A stretch of DNA of 64,000 nucleotides from Lates calcarifer (taxonomy: Eukaryota; Chordata; Actinopteri; Centropomidae): NCBI RefSeq assembly GCF_001640805.2, contig NC_066845.1, forward strand, positions 16,122,307 to 16,186,306, given 5' to 3'. Shown one piece after another: positions 56,240 through 64,000 of this stretch (positions are counted from its first letter, which is position 1; every line of letters begins with the position of its first letter). A program made the translations under genes and the position numbers. The notes beneath the pieces are model-generated. The model saw only the letters and a program-made list of their open reading frames with translations. It did not search any database and was not told where the DNA came from.

Positions 56240-56600
56240 TAGAGGTAGGAGCAGGGTTGATCGTGGCTATATTCCATCCCCATCACCAGAGTTCTTTGGC
56301 CTCCACCATAAAGAATTCCAACGAGACAATTTTGCGCAGTGTGGGGTGAGCTGACAGGGAGTGTTATTAAAGCGCAGGGTGCTGACCGCTCTCAAAGTTA
56401 TTAAAGTGCTGTGAGATTGTGTCTGTGATAGCCCTGCCGGTCGGGATGTCCTTCACACACACAGGTGCATTACAGTGGGGATGCGGTCATCGGAGAAAGA
56501 GGGGGGTTGAGGGAGGAGAGGAGGAGTGCAGATAGACACGCCAGGACCCACTATGGAGCACTGTCATTGTCTTCATTCCTCCATTAGCGATAACTATAGT
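56240..56600. other. candidate conserved non-coding element
   Basis: Moderate-GC repeat-free stretch with cagtgtggggtgagctgaca, the near-direct repeats gttattaaagcgc and gttattaaagtgc, and retained CpGs (gccggtcggg, tgcggtcatcgg). Confidence 0.3.
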
Positions 56601-56938
56601 TAACCTCTGGCTGAAGATTCCCTGTGCTATAAGTGTAAATAATTAAGAATTATGGCCTCCGAACATTTTCAAAGCTAGGTTGTAGGAGCTCAATGGTTGT
56701 ACAAGATATACAGTTAACAACATGAAACCTCTTTAAAATTTAGAATTTATGCTCAGTTTATTTATGATGATTTCTAATTTTATGACTGTGAATTAGAGTA
56801 ATGTGGAACACTTGTTGGCAGTTCACCAATATATTTTGATATGAAGCCAATACATTACATCCTCACCCAATACCATTCCAAAATCCCGAAAGTGAAGTCA
56901 TGTGATTTCAATCATATGGTCCCACTTTAATGCTTGTG

Positions 56939-57190
56939 CAGTAGCAGCCAGCCATTATAGCTAACCTTAGCATAAAGACTGAAGCTGACGCTGGCCAATG
57001 GCAAAAATCTTCCAGCACCTCTAAAGCTCACTATAGAACATATTGTATGAAGAAAAAAAACTTAAGTGTAACAACTTCACATTGTGGTTTAACTGGGGGT
57101 TATGTGCTGTATTACATCTTTGGCAAGCGCATTGACTCCCTAAGCTAAGTTAGCCAGCTGCTGGTGGTAGCATTGTATTTAAACAACTTA
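56939..57190. mobile_element. MITE copy D (core)
   Basis: gcagccagccattatagcta and accttagcataaagactgaa on the left pair imperfectly with ctaagctaagttagccagct and gctggtgg on the right. The interior has ttccagcacctctaaagctc and gggggttatgtgctg, matching the longer form of this fish repeat family. Outer ends are diverged. Confidence 0.7.
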
Positions 57191-58226
57191 AAGTATCTCT
57201 TCTAGTGTGACATATATTATTTATGGGGAAGATGGCAAATGTAAGATTCTATAAAGAAGCTAACTGTTAGTATTGACTGAAAGAGGAGCAGTCTTGCATG
57301 ATTTTACATAAAATGTTGCAACCTGATTTCTAAAATGTAAACTAAACTAAACTAAAAACCATGATAGGCTATTTACCAAACTAAGAGAGCTGAAGACTTG
57401 GTGTGCTGTATGTCTTTGGTTCAGCCCCTAGGTGAGTCTCAGATTTGAATGTGGGGGCAGCTGCCTGTGTAAAATGATAGGCAAATGGGAGGAGGGCTAA
57501 TGGACTGATTCTGTGGGTTTTTAGAGGAGAGGGAAGAAGCCTGGAACATCAATCTGCTGTCTGCTCCTTCTCAATCTGTTTCAGCTCCACTCTGACATGA
57601 CAGCATGGGGGACTACAGCCCTCGATTCATCACTGGGTCTGGAAATAACAGGACACCTCCAGTTTGTCATACTAGATTAGTCTGTGGCCCGTAACCACTG
57701 TCCTTAATAGAGTCTCCAGCGTTTCATCTGAGGTGTCCACTAGACCACCACTGTAGACCTCAGGGGGAACACAGAGTGTGTATCGACATCTCTTGTACTG
57801 GCTTATGTGTAGAGTGTATTTCACTTCCACTGTATAATCAATAAAGAACCAAAGCCATTCAAGGCTTCCACCATTAAAAAAAAAAAAAGATTTTCTTCTC
57901 AGAAATTTAGGGACCTACTATCACAGACAGTTTTAGTCTTTAATGTGAGGATTTGCATGGATCATGAAATGTCAAGACTGAGCTGCATGCAGGATATTTC
58001 AAGCTCTCAGAGAAACACAATTCTCCAGAGACCATAAGTCCATATCCTGCACATAAAATCAATTGATTGTAATCCATAATATTTCTTAATTGGTGATTAG
58101 CTGTTACTTTGTGGATCACAGGTCTTGGCAGTGAAATTAGCCTTGCTCTTTAATAACTGCTTGACCAGCCAGTGTGGAAGTGTAATGGACACTACAGGGT
58201 TAGGCCAGGACTGTGATACAGTAGCT

Positions 58227-58250
58227 CCCCACCCCCCACCCCCACCCCCC
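58227..58250. repeat. C-rich simple run
   Basis: Four C tracts separated by single A bases. The opposite strand is a G-quadruplex-type sequence with four or more G runs and one-base loops. Confidence 0.85.
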
Positions 58251-58603
58251 GACCTTGACTGGCAGTATGGCTCTTTGAAAATCTAAGTGCCCATCTTACA
58301 GTATGCCTGAAGCAATTTAGGAGTCCATACACATTCATATAAGTCGTACTTATTGATTCTTTTGCTGCTGTTCACACAGTCTGGCAATGTAGAATTTCAA
58401 TTATCACTATGTGACCTGCCATTGTCTGGGAAAATGTGATACATAGCCAAGGAATCTTAAAGTCTGCAGGAAAAATAACCCAAAAATCAGACAGCAGCAG
58501 CATCTATTCAGTGATGAGATGGTTTTGACCTTGTAGACATAATTTAAGAATAGTTTGTGACTTTTCAGAAACACAAGACTATGCAGTGGAAACCTGCTGC
58601 TCC

Positions 58604-58638
58604 TGAATGTACATGGAAAGTTATTCCATGTACATTCA
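58604..58638. repeat. perfect 15-bp inverted repeat with 5-nt loop
   Basis: TGAATGTACATGGAA, loop agtta, then its exact reverse complement TTCCATGTACATTCA. No longer element around it was delimited. Confidence 0.97.
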
Positions 58639-58779
58639 AAATAAACATAAACTGGACAAAAAGATCAGTTCATGAATCAACTAAAACTCAGATTTCTCTA
58701 TACTATTGTCAGTTTTAGCTGTAGACACACTGTATATAGGCAACAGAGTGAGAGCCCCCAATGGATACATGACTGCTGG

Positions 58780-59115
58780 GGGGTTGCTTATTTAGACTGG
58801 GATGATGTGCGCTGTCTCTGGCTCCAGAGGCTGCCCCTCTTCCTGTTTACCTGCGAGTCCTTTGGGGTGAGGTTGAGCTGAAAAGCCCAGTCGGAGCCAG
58901 TCAAAGGGAGCGTGGCGCAGTCTTGACCCTGGCGCTCCACTCATTGTGTAGTGCAGCGGTGTAATGAGGCCCTGTGTGGATATTGATATGACAGAACAAA
59001 AGGCCAAGGTGCAGTAAGGACAGCAATCCACACGTTTCACACCATTTGTTTTTCACACCGTATCCATCACATTAATGGGTCACCTTTCTGTGACAGCTCA
59101 TGATTACCTGCTTAC
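58780..59115. other. candidate conserved non-coding element
   Basis: GC-moderate block with gtttacctgcgag, a forkhead-like tgttttt, gatattgatatgacagaac (PBX/MEIS-like), cacattaatgggtc and ctgtgacagctcatgatta. It ends where the GA repeat begins. Confidence 0.3.
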
Positions 59116-59120
59116 CCATG

Positions 59121-59131
59121 GAGAGAAAAGG

Positions 59132-59162
<31 letters not shown>

Positions 59163-59174
59163 CCTGGTAAGTGT

Positions 59175-59209
<35 letters not shown>

Positions 59210-59210
59210 T
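59121..59210. repeat. compound (GA)n microsatellite
   Basis: Two GA runs, 59135-59162 and 59175-59209, separated by a 12-bp insert. Confidence 0.97.
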
Positions 59211-61883
59211 AGGCAGGAAGATAGGGAGCGAGGGTGCTCCAGTACTGAGGGTAAAGGGTGAGTTGGGGTTGGAAGGGGGCTCAGGGATTGGGGGGATGGG
59301 AACCTACTGCCATTTTTTTATTCTTTCATGAAGATTGGCTCCGGCCCTGTCATCATCCCCACAGAGTGAATTTATGACAGGTCAGCTCTCCATGTAGTCA
59401 CCTGATGGATGGAGAACATCCAAGTTTATTTGGGGCATAGTGGAAATGACCGAACAATTCCCTGAAGCACCGATAGATTTTTTTTCCACGTTTTTTGGGA
59501 TGTGGAAAATGGAATGCTTACATTCACCAATAGAGTTCCCAACAATCATCACTGTCAACTGAAAAAAAATGTTCTGTATTCTCATTTTTCATATTTTTTG
59601 TACCTTTTTTAATCGTCTTGTTTATGAGGAATTCTAAGAGTGTAATGCATCTATTATCCCTGCTAAGTGAATAATTATTGGCAATAAAATACTAGAGAGC
59701 AAAGGTTTTTCTCCCATTGATCACATATCTTGATATGAAGTTGCATATTTGCTCTGTTTTTTTCTCCATCTCTCTGATGATTATTGCCCATGCATGGCTC
59801 ATTTGCTGTAATGTCCAGCAATTTCTAATGCTGAAAATCTTGACTTGGATATATTTTATTGCTGGAACAACGAGTCTGCTGCTGATACTTTGAAAGGAAG
59901 ATTTATGCAGAATATCAATTTCTTTCTAATGAAGGCTGTTTTGACACTCGCTCTGGCCTCACTTGGACATTACAAACTATTGCAGAGGTATACTTAGGTT
60001 TGATTTCAAAAGTTTGAACGCAGTTTAGCTTTAAAAAGTCAACAGTGCAGACTGAACACAAAAAAGCTTTTGTTCTCACCTGCTCAAAGCATTCCATAGT
60101 GTTTTCTGTTGTTTTGCTTGAATCTTGCAAATATGTGATGTTCTGCTTAGCTCAACGGCTATTCATGCTTCCCATTTCCAAAGCACCACCACAAGTGTCA
60201 TCTGTGAAATCTTAAGTCACTTAAGACGAGCATTTCAGCATCCAGTCATTGCAAGGAAATGGCAAGATCCCATTTTATGATAAAATAAGACTACAGCTAT
60301 GTATCTTTGCAAAGGCCTTAGCTCAGCATATCAGGTGAGAGGCAGGGGAGGATGAAAGAGGAGAGAGAGATCACTTTGTCCCAAATTAAAAGTCAGAGTG
60401 TCATCTTTCGGTCTAATTGCCTGGAACCATTATTGGACACTGCAAAAAATTGTGTCTGCATATGCATTTATTTTGTAATCCATTGATGTACTTCACTCTA
60501 CACATAGTCTATGGGGACCAAACCCCAGGCATGCAAACATGCTCTTTTTTGTATGAATGGGGGAAGGATTGCAGCCTGTACTGCAGAGAGACAGTTTGCC
60601 ATATGTCATAGCACCCAGCAGATATGAGGTGATGGTGTCAATACATCTTGCGTCTGCCCAGTGGAGGCTTACTCTGCATTACACTAAAACATGAATTATA
60701 TGAGTGGAACAACGCTGTGTTGGGCCAGGACGTAAATCAGAAGGGAGAGAAATTGCTGACAAGTTTTGCTATTAAAAGATAATTGTAATCAAGGTGCAAG
60801 ACGAGCAATGAAGTGGCGATAGCAGATAGATAGACAGCTGCAAAAGATGGATTGTTTTAATTTGCACCAATTAAATTGAAGTTCACTGGATCATCTTCCT
60901 CAATCTTCATGAATACTTGATTTTCTGGCCGCTACAAAGCTATTAAAAAGAGTGATTGGACTCTAACACTTGGTATACCATATTTTATGCTATACTTTCA
61001 TTAACCCTTTGTAATAATACTTTTTTAATAAGAGGAACTAAAAGATATACTACTAAGCACAATGCATTGTCCGTATTATGTGCAGATTATTGTTGTGTCA
61101 TTAATCTCTACAAGATGGTAACTGCCACATGACCAGTCGAAAGATTCAAATGATATTTTGAAATTCAGTTACTTGAAGGATAAGGGTGTACTCTTTCTTG
61201 GTCTTACTGTCAACAAATTCCATGAAAAGATCAAAACCAACGATGAAAATCCATTTCTCAGTACTCCCCTACTCTGTCTGTAACACAGCACAAAGGTCAT
61301 TGGTTACTAGTGAAGATACAAATCTTTAAAAAGAGGTCATAAATGTTTGATTTCATTTTTATAAAAGACAGAATGCCAGAAATAGCTGGGCAGTACTAAA
61401 TAGTGCACTTTTTGGGGACTATTTTGTATTGGGGATTGATAAACATTTGGCACACTAATCAGTATTTACAACAGAGTTAGCTCAAAATAAACTACACTTC
61501 CCTCACTGGCTCACTAATGTGTTTTTAATACTTTATGGACAATAATTAAACCCTATGGCACACAGGAATAAGATTTATCAAGGTTTGACTTCACAGGCAA
61601 TACATCAATGGCAATAATGAAATAACATTTAATAGAATCAATTGATTGTTAGTTTTGGTCTTTTCATGGCATTTGTTGACAATTAGAAATATAAGCTATC
61701 ACCATTGTTCTTCAACAATGAGCAGGTTAGGCATGTAAAGGTTTTTCTGTCTTTGTTACTAACAACACATTGAAGAAATTACAACCCTCCTCAGCCGTTA
61801 GCAACATTGCTAAAAGATGAATGTAAGTGGTCATTATAATACCTTCCTTATGGTTATCCCAGGGATGAGAAGAACTTAATGTT

Positions 61884-61921
61884 GCACACACATTCACATA
61901 CACACAGACACACGCAGGCAT

Positions 61922-61958
<37 letters not shown>

Positions 61959-61963
61959 GGCAT

Positions 61964-61998
<35 letters not shown>
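61884..61998. repeat. compound (CA)n with duplicated cacgcaggcatgcacaca unit
   Basis: Two long CA runs, each preceded by the same interruption gcaggcatg. One block appears to have been copied by slippage or unequal exchange. Confidence 0.95.
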
Positions 61999-62000
<2 letters not shown>

Positions 62001-62479
62001 TTTCAGTTGTGCTTATGTTTCATGTTGCACAGATATGTATAAATATGACAAAACAGAATGTATGGTAGGGACTAATAATTTGCTACTTACACAGATTGAA
62101 CTTTCTTGAACCTTTCAGAGAAAAAGTCAGTTCAAATTCTTTGTTGTTGTTGTTCTTTGGATGAGCACATTTTTACAGACTTTTTCATGGTCAATTTAAA
62201 AGAAATCTAAACAAAGTAATAGATATGTGCATATTTCCCAGTCTGAAATCTTTCTGTGTTAATTGGTGCTGATCTTCTCTTGATGGTAATGTCGTGATTT
62301 CAAAAGGTCAGTGATCTCCATGTTTGTTTAAATCTTATATAAAGACTTGCAGTATGTTTTAAATAACCTCGGGGGAGAACACGGACCCTTTGGAGCAGAA
62401 GCTTCATGTATTTAAGGAAATGTTATTTGGTATTGGCAGATGTAAATTGATGTTGTAAATCACAGTTTCATACACAGGA

Positions 62480-62700
62480 AAGGCACAGTGTGGTTGTGAG
62501 GGTGGTGAGGCATTTCAGCGGGGGCTGGGAGCAATGTTCCACAGTGTTTGCTTCTGAGCCAGACTCGCTCCAAGGCAGGGGTGATTAGTGCTTGTCGGTA
62601 ATTTGGCAACCTTGACCATGTAACCTTGCTAAAGCTGGATTAACATTTTACCCTGGAAAAGCCAGAGATGCCTTAAAACATGTTCCATTTTTCTGCTGCT
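62480..62700. other. candidate conserved non-coding element
   Basis: GC-moderate, repeat-free, with gggtgattagtgcttg, tttggcaaccttgaccatg (NFI/nuclear-receptor-like) and agctggattaacatt. The flanks are AT-rich. Confidence 0.3.
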
Positions 62701-63589
62701 TATTACGAGACAACAGCCTACAGAGGCTATTCAAATAAGTGCCCATAGTATGCTGCATGAGCACTCAAGGAGAAACTCTTATTAGACTTAAGCATGCTAA
62801 GTGTCAAAAAAATGTTGACATATCCATCTGAAAACATCACAGGCATATCACTTTACATATTGGGAGCATGTGAATCCCAGGGGTTAACAGCCAGGGTTAA
62901 TACATGACTTTACAGTTATTCAGTAACAACAGAAATGATTTGTGCAGAAATAAACTTGTTTAAACATGACCTTGTGCCAGTTATAAGGAGAGAAAATATA
63001 CTTTCTCTCTCAATTCTGTAAAACAGCCAATAGTTTTCAGTCTTACTGAAAACAGGGCAGTCTTGCTTTATTCTTTGTTAGGGACCGTATGAAAATTATT
63101 TGGGTACAGAGGGAGGGTAATGTTTCACCCTTTTAAAAAGCTATGCCCTTTCCAGATATTTTTTTTTATATTTCCACCTTGCCAATGAGAAAAATCACAA
63201 CACCTCCCCCACAATATCTCCAAGTAAAATAACATTATTACATTAGTTCATTTCATCTTGCCATTAATAACTAAAAGAGTGTACAGAATTTCAGATGGTT
63301 CAATTTAATCAGTAAAATCTTACATATAACCACCGCATTGCACAATAGAAGCAGAAGTACCAGTAAAATTATGGCTAACATAACAAAATGATGTTTCCTG
63401 TTCCTCACCTTACTGTAGCTCTACTTTCTGTTAAGATCCAGAAAGTTAGGGTGGATGTTGCTAGTGACAGTTGATGTGCACTCAAGTGAGATGATGCTCA
63501 ATCAAGATATAAATAATATGAATATAAATATTAATAATAAAGACCCTCCCCCACTCTTCCAAAAAATATAGAGAAAGGGGGGTGTATGT

Positions 63590-63769
63590 AATGTACCACC
63601 CCTAATAATTTTATTTGTCTCTTAAGCAACCAGTATCACATAAGCCTTTTATATTAACAGTTAAGTCAAACAACCTTGTATTTTCATTACAATACAAGGT
63701 TGTTTGCTCATTTCTAAACGCAGCCCGTGTGTTTTTCTGACATTGTTAGACTGAGGTAGGTGGTACATT
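63590..63769. repeat. foldback structure: perfect 16-bp hairpin with outer 11-bp arms
   Basis: CAAACAACCTTGTATT at 63667-63682 and its exact reverse complement at 63691-63706 are separated by 8 nt. AATGTACCACC at 63590-63600 and GGTGGTACATT at 63759-63769 form a second, outer inverted pair roughly centred on the hairpin. Confidence 0.85.
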
Positions 63770-64000
63770 GCCCTCCTACAAAAAGCTCAGGCTTATTATT
63801 GAGCCCCTTTATCTTTACTGTAGCTAAGTTGTTAATTAGCTAGACCTTGAATTAGATTATTTGCATGTCTGAACAAGGGCTAAGGTATTAATGCTCCCTT
63901 AGGACAAACTGTAATAACCTCTTCGGTGGCTCCAAGATCCCTGTGGAGGGGGCTGCATGGACGCTGGCCCCTGGAAGGAGGGAGAGAGCATAGCCATTTC

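Larger units (their letters stand above)
54801..64000. other. intergenic to window end, no gene seen
   Basis: It holds candidate conserved blocks at 56240, 58780 and 62480, a MITE core at 56939, perfect hairpins at 58604 and 63667, and microsatellites at 58227, 59121 and 61884. No exon of the genes that lie downstream of PBX3 in mammals (MVB12B, LMX1B) was recognised. Confidence 0.65.

Overview
The window is vertebrate nuclear DNA, most likely from a teleost fish. Coding blocks are short and separated by kilobase introns with GT/AG borders. (CA)n, (GA)n and GATA microsatellites are common. Several dispersed DNA-transposon relics resemble families I associate with spiny-rayed fish genomes; that taxonomic step is inference.

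The only gene I can support is the 3' part of a PBC-class TALE homeobox gene on the + strand, pbx3. Eight spliced blocks were delimited base by base: 13977-14218, 15184-15374, 16413-16548, 21383-21548, 22661-22773, 23633-23722 and 25419-25511, plus a candidate 78-nt cassette at 22140-22217. The seven canonical blocks join in frame into about 342 codons ending at TGA 25509-25511. They encode the PBC-A/PBC-B interaction region, the TALE homeodomain and the Ser/Gly/Asn-rich tail. PBX3 rather than PBX1, 2 or 4 is indicated by [30 protein letters not shown] and [10 protein letters not shown] cannot tell pbx3a from pbx3b. Exons 1-2 (about 92 codons) lie upstream of the window, so bases 1-13976 are the end of a long intron 2.

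Splicing is the most interesting part. Skipping the 113-nt exon 7 shifts frame into exon 8 and gives a short [15 protein letters not shown] tail, the known PBX b-isoform design. Two frame-preserving exon candidates also appear: a 30-nt microexon in intron 5 (17357-17386) that would repeat the residues ITVSQ just before homeodomain helix 3, and the 78-nt cassette between exons 6 and 7. The cassette is bracketed by an 11-bp perfectly complementary intronic pair that could fold around it.

The 3' UTR runs from 25512 to about 27142, with two plausible polyadenylation signals. The remaining ~37 kb (27143-64000) shows no gene. It holds a decayed pogo-like transposon (31380-31945), MITE copies, a ~150-bp inverted duplicate pair 18 kb apart, two perfect hairpins, microsatellites, and scattered moderate-GC, homeobox-site-rich stretches that look like candidate conserved non-coding elements. 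PBX3 is flanked downstream in mammals by a regulatory gene desert before MVB12B and LMX1B, so an enhancer-bearing desert is plausible here, but conservation cannot be tested from this sequence alone.
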